A DNA stretch of 18,359 nucleotides from MGR-bin208 sp043779285 (GCA_043779285.1 JAYWEL010000214.1:1-18359); one strand, 5' to 3'; counted from the first letter of the stretch, positions 7,291 to 16,078 are shown. Translations and numbers: made by a program. The notes: generated by a model from the sequence alone, not told the origin.

Positions 7291-7483
7291 CAATTTTTTC
7301 TTTTTTAAACAAACTAAATAAAAGGCCTCCCATAATAGCACCGTAGGCTGTACTGTTATGCCATTTAGAGGTAATGAGGCAGGTGCCACTATTACATCCA
7401 ATCAGTTTCCAGTAACTGAATCCAATAATTGCCCCGGCAATTATTCCAACAAGTAATAATTTATTTTGAGGTATCCATTTCAT
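7274..7483 (-). CDS. Small DUF6132-like membrane protein
   Basis: A 69-residue protein with two predicted transmembrane segments: LLLVGIIAGAIIGFSYW (about 9-25) and AYGAIMGGLLFSLF (about 46-59). The segments flank a short loop with the motif GCNSGTCLITS, a C-x4-C pair. From memory this pattern matches the small DUF6132 family of Bacteroidota. Function is unknown; the cysteine pair suggests metal, thiol or rhodanese-like sulfur chemistry, which is inference only. It begins 102 bp downstream of murF on the same strand, so it may be read through from murF. Its stop codon lies inside the terminator stem shared with eda. The lysine-rich tail (KKEKIENKND) is probably cytoplasmic. Confidence 0.8.
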   Translation of the reverse strand: MKWIPQNKLLLVGIIAGAIIGFSYWKLIGCNSGTCLITSKWHNSTAYGAIMGGLLFSLFKKEKIENKND

Positions 7484-7585
7484 AATAAGGGTTGATTAAA
7501 AACAAAGATTATTCAAATAATGAGCTTGTAGTGTAATTTGTATCACATGGCCTTTCATTAAATCAATACACAAATTGCTCCATGA

Positions 7586-8863
7586 TTAAGTGATGACTTT
7601 TTCCATGGCACTACTTCTAGATCCTTTTATTAAAATATAGGCATTTTCTAAACGTTGGTCCGCAAACCATTTTTTCGCTTGGTCTGCATTTTCAAAATAA
7701 TTAAAGCGATGATTGTTTTTTGAAAAATGTTTTCCCACCAATACAACTTCTTTCCAGCTATATTTTTTTATCAATTCAATCAGGGCTTCATGCTCTTGTT
7801 CAGTTTCTTCTCCTAATTCTGCCATTGCACCAAGTATTAATATTTTGTTTTCAACTTCCATGCTGGCAAAGTTTTCAATGGCGGCTTTCATACTGCTTGG
7901 GTTTGCATTATAGGCATCCAGAATAATATGGTTGCCATCTTTTTCCAATAACTGAGACCTGCTATTTGTTGGAAAATAGTTCTCTATTGCAGCTTTTATT
8001 TTTGCAGGAGGGACATTGAAATAAGCACCAATGGTTACTGCAGCCAGCACATTCGAAAAATTATAGTTGCCAACCAGATTTGTTTTTATCGAATCAATCA
8101 GCAATCCTTTCGTTACTTCCATTTCAAGAAAGGGATCGTGTTGAGTTACTTGGCCTTCATAATCAGCATCCTTGCTACCGTATTTAATGATTTCAGAAAT
8201 GCCTTTACTCATTGCCTGTAAATATTCATGGTCCCACATCACAAAGGCTTTCCCCTTTTCAGTTCGTAAATAATCAAAAAGTTCTCCCTTACCTTTTTTA
8301 ACACCTTCTGTACCACCAAATCCTTCCAGATGTGCTTTACCACAATTAGTAATCAAACCATGAGTAGGCAAAACATATTTACAATAACCTTCAATTTCTT
8401 TTTGGTGATTGGCTCCCATTTCTATAATCACAAATTCTGCGTCATTCCTTGTTTTTAGAATGGTTAATGGAATACCTATATGATTATTCAGATTGCCTTC
8501 GGTAGTATAGGTTTTAAAAGAAGAGCAGAGAACGGCATGGATCAATTCTTTCGTTGTTGTTTTTCCATTACTGCCTGTGATAGCAATAACAGGGATATTA
8601 AATTGTTTCCGGTGATGAAGTGCCAATGCTTGTAAAGTGGTTAGTACATCCTCAACTAAAATCGTTCTTCCGGGCACTTCAAATTTTTTATCATCGATTA
8701 TTGCAAAAGCAGCACCCTTGGCAAAGGCTTCTTCAGCAAATGCATTCGCATTAAAATTTGGGCCTTTTAATGCCATAAAAAGATCGCCATTTTTTAGTTT
8801 GCGTGTATCCGTTTGTATTGACGGGTGTTTTAAATATAGCTGATAAAGATGTTGTAAATCCAT
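7586..8863 (-). CDS. murF: UDP-MurNAc-tripeptide--D-Ala-D-Ala ligase (MurF)
   Basis: Adds D-Ala-D-Ala to UDP-MurNAc-tripeptide, the last cytoplasmic step of peptidoglycan precursor synthesis. At 425 residues it is slightly shorter than E. coli MurF but has all three Mur ligase domains. An N-terminal substrate domain carries SIQTDTRKLKNGDLFMALKG (about 15-34). The central ATPase has P-loop GSNGKTTT (97-104), TEGNLNNHIGIPLT (121-134), EMGANH (148-153) and NCGKAHLEGFGG (173-184). The C-terminal domain carries LDAYNANPSSMKAA (315-328), LGAMAELG (344-351) and ILIKGSRSSAMEKV (410-423). It lies 92 bp downstream of gldJ on the same strand, but a terminator stands between them, so murF probably has its own promoter in the roughly 50 bases before its ATG. 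Confidence 0.96.
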   Translation of the reverse strand: MDLQHLYQLYLKHPSIQTDTRKLKNGDLFMALKGPNFNANAFAEEAFAKGAAFAIIDDKKFEVPGRTILVEDVLTTLQALALHHRKQFNIPVIAITGSNGKTTTKELIHAVLCSSFKTYTTEGNLNNHIGIPLTILKTRNDAEFVIIEMGANHQKEIEGYCKYVLPTHGLITNCGKAHLEGFGGTEGVKKGKGELFDYLRTEKGKAFVMWDHEYLQAMSKGISEIIKYGSKDADYEGQVTQHDPFLEMEVTKGLLIDSIKTNLVGNYNFSNVLAAVTIGAYFNVPPAKIKAAIENYFPTNSRSQLLEKDGNHIILDAYNANPSSMKAAIENFASMEVENKILILGAMAELGEETEQEHEALIELIKKYSWKEVVLVGKHFSKNNHRFNYFENADQAKKWFADQRLENAYILIKGSRSSAMEKVIT

Positions 8864-8913
8864 GTGTCAAATTTAAGAATAGCCGCTGTATTTTTTTTGA
8901 AAAGATATGCTTC

Positions 8914-8945
8914 AAAAAAAATCCCCCAGCTAAAATCGGAGGGAT
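8914..8945 (-). terminator. Rho-independent terminator of gldJ
   Basis: On the minus strand a 7-bp stem, ATCCCTC with GGGGGAT (one T-G wobble; plus-strand arms 8939-8945 and 8921-8927) is followed directly by eight T. It begins 10 bases after the gldJ stop and separates gldJ from murF. Confidence 0.85.
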
Positions 8946-8955
8946 GAAATTATGT

Positions 8956-10506
8956 TTATCGGCTTTGCCTTCTGGTTTTCCACCAGTTTCCGGTTTTGCG
9001 TTTATTCCCTTCCAGGCTTCCCATCCGATCCATGGCACAACGGAAACCAATTAAAGAACTGGATTGATCTTCTTCCAAATGGCGTCTGGTACCTGGAGAT
9101 AACCAATAGGCCATGTCATTCCAGCTACCTCCTTTATATACTCTCGATTTATCACTTATCAAAGTAGTTAATCCATAACCATACGTTGCCAAAGACATCG
9201 AATCACCATCTAAATAATCAATAACATTGCCCCGCTGATAATTTCTACGGCTAGCCGATTCTGCATTTGTAATGTTGACCATTTTTACACGGCCAAGACT
9301 ATCAATTTCTGCTTCTCCATCTTGGTTTTTATAAATTTTCTCGTATTTATTTCCACGAAATGGAGCCACATCATCAACATCAATTAAAGATAATGGACGG
9401 AATACATCCATAACCCATTCGCTTACATTCCCCGACATATTGTAAATTCCAAATCCATTTGGAAAAAAAGATTTTACTGGAGCTGTATATACCGCATCAT
9501 CATTTAATCCTCCGGCAACACCTGCATTATCCCCTGCACCACGTTTGAAGTTGGCTAAAAACTGACCCTGCCAACTACCATGACGAGTATCCCGTAAACC
9601 AGAACCAGATTGCCATGGATAAACTTGTTTATTAGATACTAACTCTTCTCCTCGCTGCCCTTCTTTTGAACTAGGTCTTGGATTTTGATTAATATATCCA
9701 TAGGCCGCATATTCCCATTCTGCTTCATAAGGTAAACGGTAAGTAGGTTGTATTATACCATCTTCAAACGAAACATTTGTACGTGGTGTACCTTGCGGTG
9801 TTTTTAATGGATTCTTTTTTGAAGCGGCTAACTTACCGGGAGCTGCACTGTATAAACCTAATAAATAAGACTTCGAAGTGAAATTATTTTCCTGTTGTTG
9901 AGCCTGAACAGATTGCTTGGCCAAATATCCTTTCTCTAAAAGGATCCCTTCATTTACACGATCTCCTCTCCAAAGACAAAAGTCGTGGGCTTGCTGCCAT
10001 GAAACTCCAACTACCGGGTAGTCGTTAAAACCAGGATGGCGGAAATAATATTCTACCAATGGTTCGTTATAACTTAATTCGCTTCTCCAAACCAATGTAT
10101 CTGGTAAAGCTCTGTCAATGATGGCCTGATTGATAGGATCGGCCGAAGGATCGAAAACACGGCCAAGCCAGTGTATGTATTCACGGTAATGAACATTTGC
10201 TACTTCTGATTTGTCAATATAGAAAGAGGGAACTGTAACACGGCGTGGAATATTATTCCAATCTCCCATGACATCTTCTTCTGTTTGTCCCATGGTAAAT
10301 GTACCACCTTGAACAAATACTAAACCTGGTCCAGCGGCCTGATCGGCAGCTTTGGCTATTTGATAGCCGCCCATGTTTTTATCATTATAATTCCAGCCGG
10401 TTGATTCGGATTTATTAAAACTTTTTTTACCAAAAAAGCTTTTTCCTTTGCAAGAGGCTAATAATACAATACTCGATAAAAGGAATACTAAATTTTTAAC
10501 TTTCAT
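8956..10506 (-). CDS. gldJ: GldJ, T9SS / gliding motility lipoprotein
   Basis: A 516-residue lipoprotein with signal peptide and lipobox LLASC (lipidated C19). The body has the formylglycine-generating-enzyme (sulfatase-modifying factor) fold: GLVFVQGGTFTMGQTEEDV (about 63-81), VPSFYIDKSEVANVHYREYIHWL, YPVVGVSWQQAHDFCLWRGDRVNE, YRLPYEAEWEYAAYG, NMSGNVSEWVMD, KGGSWNDMAYWLSPGTRR and LIGFRCAMDR near the end. The GWNYNDKNMGGYQ segment after the lipobox, GDWNNIPRRVTV and ALPDTLVWR distinguish GldJ from its paralogue GldK. GldJ-type proteins lack the catalytic cysteine pair of true formylglycine-generating enzymes and are structural or stabilising parts of the T9SS and gliding apparatus in the periplasm/outer membrane. 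It is divergent from porU across 240 bp, an arrangement of gldJ, porU and porV conserved in Bacteroidota. It has its own terminator. Confidence 0.92.
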   Translation of the reverse strand: MKVKNLVFLLSSIVLLASCKGKSFFGKKSFNKSESTGWNYNDKNMGGYQIAKAADQAAGPGLVFVQGGTFTMGQTEEDVMGDWNNIPRRVTVPSFYIDKSEVANVHYREYIHWLGRVFDPSADPINQAIIDRALPDTLVWRSELSYNEPLVEYYFRHPGFNDYPVVGVSWQQAHDFCLWRGDRVNEGILLEKGYLAKQSVQAQQQENNFTSKSYLLGLYSAAPGKLAASKKNPLKTPQGTPRTNVSFEDGIIQPTYRLPYEAEWEYAAYGYINQNPRPSSKEGQRGEELVSNKQVYPWQSGSGLRDTRHGSWQGQFLANFKRGAGDNAGVAGGLNDDAVYTAPVKSFFPNGFGIYNMSGNVSEWVMDVFRPLSLIDVDDVAPFRGNKYEKIYKNQDGEAEIDSLGRVKMVNITNAESASRRNYQRGNVIDYLDGDSMSLATYGYGLTTLISDKSRVYKGGSWNDMAYWLSPGTRRHLEEDQSSSLIGFRCAMDRMGSLEGNKRKTGNWWKTRRQSR

Positions 10507-10746
10507 TTGAATCTTATTTGACTTTTCTGAGTTTAATGGTCATCCTTTGAAATCCAATTTTTGAAACCAAGTATACTTGAACTTTTTTAAACCCATGTTT
10601 CAGAACAATTTAAACGTAGGGAAGATGATATTATTGTATTAAAATAAGGTTTTCCCATCCCGAATTGCGAATATAGAATTTGTTTCATTAAAAACATCCC
10701 GGAAAATATTGGTTTTTATGCCAATTTTAGACCACATTTATACTTA
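10507..10746. promoter_or_regulatory. Divergent promoter region gldJ / porU
   Basis: 240 bases between the divergently read gldJ and porU must hold promoters for both. A perfect 12-base palindrome, CAAGTATACTTG, lies at 10568-10579, 61 bases upstream of the gldJ ATG. I found no exact TAnnTTTG element on either strand. An in-frame TAA at 10645-10647 marks the upstream limit for the porU start. Confidence 0.55.
10568..10579. promoter_or_regulatory. 12-base perfect palindrome, possible operator
   Basis: CAAGTATACTTG reads the same on both strands and lies upstream of both gldJ and porU. Symmetry and position suggest a dimeric regulator site. No regulator is identified and a chance palindrome is possible. 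Confidence 0.3.
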
Positions 10747-13700
10747 TTGAGAATTATAAAAGTGCTTAAAAAACCATTATTCATATCGTTATTGATGCTT
10801 TTTTGCTTTCAAGTATTGGGGCAAAGAATTTACAAACCCAATGCTGTTTTATCAACAGCTGCCTGGTATAAAATTTCTGTTAAAAAATCAGGAATTTTTA
10901 AAATAGATGTTGCTTTCCTTAATTCGTTGGGAATAAATACTTCTTCCATTATTTCAAACAGTATCCGGTTTTTTGGAAATGGGGGGCAAATGCTTCCAGA
11001 ATCAAATATAGAAAACAGAATTGATGACCTGGAAGAAAATGCAATTATGCTTGTTGATGGGAATGATGGCATTTTTAATGGAAATGATTATTTTTTATTT
11101 TATGCTGCTGGCCCCGATAACTGGAAAAAGGATTCAGTAAATAAACGTTTCATACACCAGAAAAATATTTACAGTGACCAATCCTTTTATTTTATTTCTG
11201 TTGGTGGAACTGGAAAACGAATTTCAAATCATCCATTATTCAATTCGCCGAATGTGTTCATAAATGCTTTTTCGGAAAGAGTATTTTATGAATCAGATAC
11301 GATTAATTTATTATCAAGTGGAAAAGAATGGTTTGGTGAAGAATTTTCTGGATCTCCGGGTAAATTATTATCCAGAAATTTTACAGTAAATATTCCGGGT
11401 TTACAAATGAATCAACCCATCACATTAATATCCGATTTGATTGCCCGTTCTGTTGGCATTAACAGCCGTTTCGATGTGCGTATAAATAACCAATTAATTC
11501 AGCAACTAACCATTCCTTCTGTTAGTGGAGGTATTTACGATTTAGTAGCACAAAGTGCTCAAACCACCACCACTTCAAACCTCAGTCAGACGGGTATTTC
11601 ATTGAGTTATACCTATGTGCCCGGAAGTTTTAATGCACAGGGTTGGCTAAATTGGTATGAACTATTTTGTCGGAGAAACCTTTCATTAAATGCTGTTGAC
11701 CAACTGATGTTCAGGGATTGGAATACGGTTGGAAATAATATTGGAGAATATATCATTAGTAATGCTTTTTCAACTACAGAAGTTTGGAATATTACAAACG
11801 CATTGCAACCACAAAAAATGCAAGGCGTTTTTTTGAATAATGAATATCGGTTCACCAATAGTTGTGCGCAGCTTCAGGAATATATAGCATTTCATCCGGC
11901 TAATTTTTTAATACCAACGGTTATTGGTAAAGTAGAAAACCAAAATCTGCATAATTCATCTTCAGCCGATTATTTAATTATAACTCATGCCTCATACATG
12001 TCGCAGGCTCAACGATTGGCCTTATTTCATTTTCAAAAAAATGGATTGAGTTCAAAAATCGTAACCACAGAACAGGTATATAATGAGTTCTCATCAGGTT
12101 CCCCTGATCCGGTTGCAATGCGGGATTTTATAAAGATGTATTACGATAAAGCGGCTGGAATTTTAGCAAATCAGCCAAAATATGTACTGTTATTTGGCGA
12201 TGCCTCATTCGATTATAAAAACCGGCTAGCCAATAATACCAATTTGGTTCCGGCTTATCAAAGTTCCAGTTCTTTAGATCCTTTGGCAACCTATGTCTCG
12301 GATGATTTTTTTGGATTTTTAGATAATCATGAAGATATCAATTCAGGAATTGTAGTTAATCTGTTGGATATTGGAATTGGCAGGATCCCCGCAAAGAATT
12401 TAGACGAAGCCAAAAACTATATTGATAAAGTGGAAGCATATCATGCAAAAGAAAGTTTTGGCCCCTGGCGAAATGATTTCATGTTTATAGCTGATGATGA
12501 AGACCAGAATCTTCATTTGCAGGATGCTGAAATTATTACACAAACTGCTTCGGTTACGAATCCATTATTCAATACACAAAAAGTATATCTGGATGCATTC
12601 AAACAGGAAAGTGGTTCAGCGGGAGGCAGGTATCCAACTGCCAATGCAGTGGTGAATAATGGAATTTTTAATGGCGCATTAATCTGGAATTATAATGGGC
12701 ATGGTGGTCCTTTTCGTTTAGCGGAGGAAGTGATTCTAGATCAGGAAATAATCAACAAATGGAATAACCCGTACCGGCTTCCATTGTTCATCACTGCTAC
12801 CTGTGATTTTGCACCATATGATAATCCTACTATAAAGTCAATTGGTGAAGATCTGTTATTGAGGCCAAAAACCGGGAGCATTGCTTTAATGACAACAACC
12901 AGATTGGTATTTGCTTTCAGCAATCGCATTATGAATGAAAATTATCTGAAATCAGCATTGCAAAAAGATGCAAAAGGCAATTATAAAACCTTGGGTAAAG
13001 CCATTCAGGATGCTAAGAATTTTACGTACCAAAATTCCGGCGATATCATCAATAACCGAAAGTTTACTTTGTTGGGAGACCCTGCTTTGACTTTGGCATT
13101 TCCAAAAATGAACGTGGCTGTTGAAAAGGTAAATGGCCAAATAATTACAGCCAGCAAAGACACATTAAAATCATCAGATAAAGTGATTGTTGAAGGGTCA
13201 ATAAAAGATCCGTCAGGGAATGTAGTATCAAATTTTAATGGAACTGTTTATGGAACGGTATATGATAAAGTGCAAAGCATATCTACGTTAGGAAACGATC
13301 CGGGAAGTCAACCGGTTAGTTTTCAGGTACAGAACAGTGTTCTTTTTAAGGGGAAATCTACCGCAGTAAATGGTCTGTTTACCATGACTTTCAAAATGCC
13401 TGCAGATATTAATTTCCAGTTTGGCAATGGAAAAATGAGCTGGTATGCAGACAATGAAACGGTTGATGCAAGTGGGTTGTTTACAGATTTTATAGTGGGT
13501 GGTTCAGGAATAAATAAAAGTTTGGATAAAGAAGGACCTGTAATCAAAGCTTGGTTAAACGATGAAAAGTTTGTGAATGGATCGGTTACAAATCAAAATC
13601 CAATAGTAATTGTTCAACTTTCCGATTCATCCGGCATCAATACATCCGGTATTGCAGTCAATCATGATATTGTGGCAACGTTGGATAACGACAATAAAAA

Positions 13701-14184
13701 ATACTTTGTACTGAATGATTTTTATGTAAGTGATTTGGATAGTTACCAAAAAGGAAAAATAAGATTTCAGTTGCCTCAATTAGAACCAGGGCCTCATATG
13801 TTGAAAATAAAAGCATGGGATCTGGTTAATAACTCCAATGAACAAGTATTGGATTTTGTTGTGGCAAATGATGAAAAACTGATTATTAAAAATGTACTCA
13901 ATTATCCAAACCCATTTACAACCAATACACAGTTCTGGTTCGAACATAATAAACCGGGGCAGAATTTATTACTAACGGTACAAATTTTTACTATTTCCGG
14001 CAGATTAATAAAAAGCTTTAAAAAAACAATAAATACTCCCGGGAATCGTTTTTGTGAATTAGAGTGGAATGGTAGAGATGAGTTTTCCGAAAATATCGCC
14101 AAAGGCATTTATATCTATAAACTAAGTATAAAAGATGAGCAAGGTAATAGGCAGGAAAAAATAGAGAAATTGCTTAAGTTTTAA
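10747..14184 (+). CDS. porU: PorU, T9SS C-terminal signal peptidase/sortase (peptidase C25)
   Basis: Removes the C-terminal sorting domain from T9SS cargo at the cell surface and attaches the cargo to the membrane anchor. At 1145 residues it has the usual PorU length. Parts in order: signal peptide (about 1-26, ending VLGQ); an N-terminal beta-rich prodomain-like region with DGNDGIFNGNDYFLFYAAG; a gingipain-type C25 caspase-like domain (about 409-785) with YLIITHASY, YVLLFGDASFDYKN, catalytic H652 in NYNGHGG and C686 in ATCDFAPYDNP; an Ig-like region; and a C-terminal FlgD-like/T9SS-tail-like domain (about 1049-1145) starting NYPNPFTTNTQF and ending KGIYIYKLSIKDEQGNRQEK. The frame has no ATG between the TAA at 10645 and an ATG at 10795 that lies inside the signal-peptide core, so the start must be TTG 10747 or GTG 10759; neither has a clear Shine-Dalgarno. 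porV follows after 80 bp. Confidence 0.93.
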   Translation: MRIIKVLKKPLFISLLMLFCFQVLGQRIYKPNAVLSTAAWYKISVKKSGIFKIDVAFLNSLGINTSSIISNSIRFFGNGGQMLPESNIENRIDDLEENAIMLVDGNDGIFNGNDYFLFYAAGPDNWKKDSVNKRFIHQKNIYSDQSFYFISVGGTGKRISNHPLFNSPNVFINAFSERVFYESDTINLLSSGKEWFGEEFSGSPGKLLSRNFTVNIPGLQMNQPITLISDLIARSVGINSRFDVRINNQLIQQLTIPSVSGGIYDLVAQSAQTTTTSNLSQTGISLSYTYVPGSFNAQGWLNWYELFCRRNLSLNAVDQLMFRDWNTVGNNIGEYIISNAFSTTEVWNITNALQPQKMQGVFLNNEYRFTNSCAQLQEYIAFHPANFLIPTVIGKVENQNLHNSSSADYLIITHASYMSQAQRLALFHFQKNGLSSKIVTTEQVYNEFSSGSPDPVAMRDFIKMYYDKAAGILANQPKYVLLFGDASFDYKNRLANNTNLVPAYQSSSSLDPLATYVSDDFFGFLDNHEDINSGIVVNLLDIGIGRIPAKNLDEAKNYIDKVEAYHAKESFGPWRNDFMFIADDEDQNLHLQDAEIITQTASVTNPLFNTQKVYLDAFKQESGSAGGRYPTANAVVNNGIFNGALIWNYNGHGGPFRLAEEVILDQEIINKWNNPYRLPLFITATCDFAPYDNPTIKSIGEDLLLRPKTGSIALMTTTRLVFAFSNRIMNENYLKSALQKDAKGNYKTLGKAIQDAKNFTYQNSGDIINNRKFTLLGDPALTLAFPKMNVAVEKVNGQIITASKDTLKSSDKVIVEGSIKDPSGNVVSNFNGTVYGTVYDKVQSISTLGNDPGSQPVSFQVQNSVLFKGKSTAVNGLFTMTFKMPADINFQFGNGKMSWYADNETVDASGLFTDFIVGGSGINKSLDKEGPVIKAWLNDEKFVNGSVTNQNPIVIVQLSDSSGINTSGIAVNHDIVATLDNDNKKYFVLNDFYVSDLDSYQKGKIRFQLPQLEPGPHMLKIKAWDLVNNSNEQVLDFVVANDEKLIIKNVLNYPNPFTTNTQFWFEHNKPGQNLLLTVQIFTISGRLIKSFKKTINTPGNRFCELEWNGRDEFSENIAKGIYIYKLSIKDEQGNRQEKIEKLLKF

Positions 14185-14264
14185 AAAGTGGTATAAAAAT
14201 CAATATTTTAGACGATAATTAAATTCAAACTATCCAGGTACGATAAATAATTAAATAAGAACTA

Positions 14265-15422
14265 ATGAGATCAATTGCGATTAAACTAACTGTCCTTTCA
14301 AGTATTATTTTAGGTTTTCAATCATCATCATCTGCCCAATCAGCCGGTAGAATAAATGTAGTCACAACAGCCGTCCCTTTTTTACGTATATCCCCAGATG
14401 CCAGAGCAGGTGGAATGGGTGATTTAGGAATCGCTACGTCGGCCGACGCCAATTCAACTTTTTGGAATTTGGCTAAAACTCCATTTAACAGTTCTAAAAG
14501 TTCATTTGCTTTTACATATACACCCTGGTTAAAAGACCTGGGATTAAACGACGTATATCTGGCTTCATTAGCCGGTTATACAAAAATAAGTGAGATGGAA
14601 GCCATATCTGGTTCTTTGCGTTATTTTAGTTTAGGCAATATTCAGTTCACCGATAATTTAGGAAACGATTTAAATACATTTCGTCCCCGTGAACTTGGAA
14701 TTGATTTTGGCTATTCAAGAAAACTGTCAGATAGAGCCGGTGTGGGTGTAGGTTTAAAATATATTTATTCAAATCTTGCTGGTGGTGCAGCAATCGGAAG
14801 CACTTCTTATAAAGCAGGTACAGCCGTTGCAGGAGATATTTCTTACTATAATAACGGCGAAAATGAAGCTGGTACCGGTTGGTCTTATGGAGCTGTATTA
14901 TCCAATCTAGGCACTAAGATTTCTTATACAGATAATGCAGACCAAAAAGATTTTATTCCTGCAAATTTAGGCTTGGGTGTTACTTATACCAGTGCTTTTG
15001 ATGAAACCAATAAAATTACCTTTGGGATGGATATTAATAAATTACTGGTTCCAACACCTCCTGCAGAAGGAGATGCTGCCGGACTTATTGCTTATCGTTC
15101 GAAAGGAGTGATGGGATCTTGGTTCAGCTCTTTTGGTGATGCCCCAAATGGTTTTAGCGAAGAATTGAAAGAAGTCCAGATTTCTGCCGGAGCAGAATAC
15201 TGGTATAATAATCAGTTTGCTTTACGGGCTGGTTATTTTTATGAAGATAAAACCAAAGGTGCCAGGCAATATTTCACCATGGGTGTCGGATTAAAGTATA
15301 ATGTATTCGGAATGAATTTCTCTTATCTTGCTCCTTCAGGTACAGGCGTAAATCGAAATCCATTATCGAATACGTTACGTTTTTCATTGATTTTTGATAT
15401 GGATAGCGAATCAGCTAAATAA
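14265..15422 (+). CDS. porV: PorV, T9SS outer-membrane shuttle protein
   Basis: A 385-residue outer-membrane beta-barrel (PorV/LptO family). PorV carries cargo from the translocon to the PorU attachment complex. There is a signal peptide (about 1-24, ending SSAQ), then the family block PFLRISPDARAGGMGDLGIA at 39-58 followed by SADANSTFWNLAK (59-71). Alternating amphipathic strands rich in aromatic residues and glycine run to the end (for example YWYNNQFALRAGYFYEDKT and RQYFTMGVGLKYNVFG). The final strand ends NTLRFSLIFDMD, followed by a short SESAK tail. It is 80 bp downstream of porU on the same strand and closed by a strong terminator, so porU-porV is probably one transcript. No oddities seen. 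Confidence 0.94.
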   Translation: MRSIAIKLTVLSSIILGFQSSSSAQSAGRINVVTTAVPFLRISPDARAGGMGDLGIATSADANSTFWNLAKTPFNSSKSSFAFTYTPWLKDLGLNDVYLASLAGYTKISEMEAISGSLRYFSLGNIQFTDNLGNDLNTFRPRELGIDFGYSRKLSDRAGVGVGLKYIYSNLAGGAAIGSTSYKAGTAVAGDISYYNNGENEAGTGWSYGAVLSNLGTKISYTDNADQKDFIPANLGLGVTYTSAFDETNKITFGMDINKLLVPTPPAEGDAAGLIAYRSKGVMGSWFSSFGDAPNGFSEELKEVQISAGAEYWYNNQFALRAGYFYEDKTKGARQYFTMGVGLKYNVFGMNFSYLAPSGTGVNRNPLSNTLRFSLIFDMDSESAK

Positions 15423-15443
15423 TTTTGAAATAAAAATTTATAG

Positions 15444-15479
15444 AAGCGATCCACCAAAGGCGGATCGCTTTTTCTTTTT
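15444..15479 (+). terminator. Rho-independent terminator after porV
   Basis: A 12-bp GC-rich stem (15444-15455 with 15459-15470, one A/C mismatch) with a 3-base AAA loop, followed by TTTCTTTTT. It lies 21 bases after the porV stop and separates the T9SS genes from ispF. Confidence 0.9.
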
Positions 15480-15509
15480 CAGGATATTTGTACAACTTAA
15501 AAAATTACC

Positions 15510-15989
15510 ATGGCATATCGAATTGGTTCAGGTGTAGATTTTCATCAATTGATTGAAGGAAGAGAATTGTGGATTGGAGGTATTAAAATTCCACATCATA
15601 AAGGTGCATTGGGGCATAGCGATGCAGATGTATTGCTGCACGCCATTTGCGATGCCATGCTGGGTGCTTTATGCTTGGGAGATATTGGTGTTCACTTTCC
15701 GGATACTGCTGCAGAATTTAAAAATATTGACAGTAAAATTTTATTAAAAAAAACGGTGGAACTGATAAAACAGGAAGGTTATGCAGTGGTTAATATAGAT
15801 ACAACTCTTTGTTTGCAGGAACCTAAGATTAAACCGTATGTCGGGGAAATGCAGAAAACCATTGCCAAAATAGCCGGTATTACAGAGAAAGACATTTCTA
15901 TAAAAGCCACCACAACAGAAACAATGGGATTTGTAGGAAGAGAAGAAGGGCTGAAGGCTTATGCTACCATTTTATTGCAAAAACTTTAA
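15510..15989 (+). CDS. ispF: 2-C-methyl-D-erythritol 2,4-cyclodiphosphate synthase (IspF)
   Basis: Catalyses the cyclisation step of the MEP isoprenoid pathway in the cytoplasm, releasing CMP. At 159 residues it matches the family length and is fully collinear. Metal ligands are D10 and H12 (SGVDFHQL) and H44 (GHSDADVLLHAICDAMLGAL). Other family blocks are GDIGVHFPDT, the NIDTTLCLQEPKIKPY segment, and the C-terminal nucleotide-binding ATTTETMGFVGREEG. The N-terminal ATG is 31 bases after the T-run of the porV terminator, so ispF must have a promoter overlapping or immediately after the terminator, or rely on readthrough. Its presence indicates a MEP-pathway organism. Confidence 0.97.
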   Translation: MAYRIGSGVDFHQLIEGRELWIGGIKIPHHKGALGHSDADVLLHAICDAMLGALCLGDIGVHFPDTAAEFKNIDSKILLKKTVELIKQEGYAVVNIDTTLCLQEPKIKPYVGEMQKTIAKIAGITEKDISIKATTTETMGFVGREEGLKAYATILLQKL

Positions 15990-15994
15990 ACTTC

Positions 15995-16020
15995 CCGGGT
16001 TAATAAACCTGGTATTTTAG
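15995..16020 (+). terminator. Possible weak terminator after ispF
   Basis: CCGGGTT (15995-16001) pairs with AACCTGG (16006-16012) through one G-T wobble and a 4-base loop, followed by TATTTTAG. The stem starts 5 bases after the ispF stop. The U-tract is short and interrupted, so efficiency is uncertain. Confidence 0.45.
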
Positions 16021-16078
16021 TAAGTAGATTTTCCGAGTTTTCAAATTCATCGGCTAATGTTTGCCATTTGTTTTCACA

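Noticed and set aside
7207..7401. Alternative minus-strand ORF over the DUF6132-like gene and terminator
   Set aside because: The frame at 7274-7483 shows two membrane helices and the CNSGTC motif, while this one shows no family pattern and crosses the terminator.
8751..9050. 99-codon minus-strand ORF overlapping gldJ and the murF start
   Set aside because: It overlaps two well-supported genes and a terminator, and its sequence is out-of-frame translation of them.
8956..10506. True formylglycine-generating enzyme / sulfatase-modifying factor
   Set aside because: The fold is shared, but GldJ-specific segments, the lipobox and the divergent porU-porV neighbours identify GldJ.
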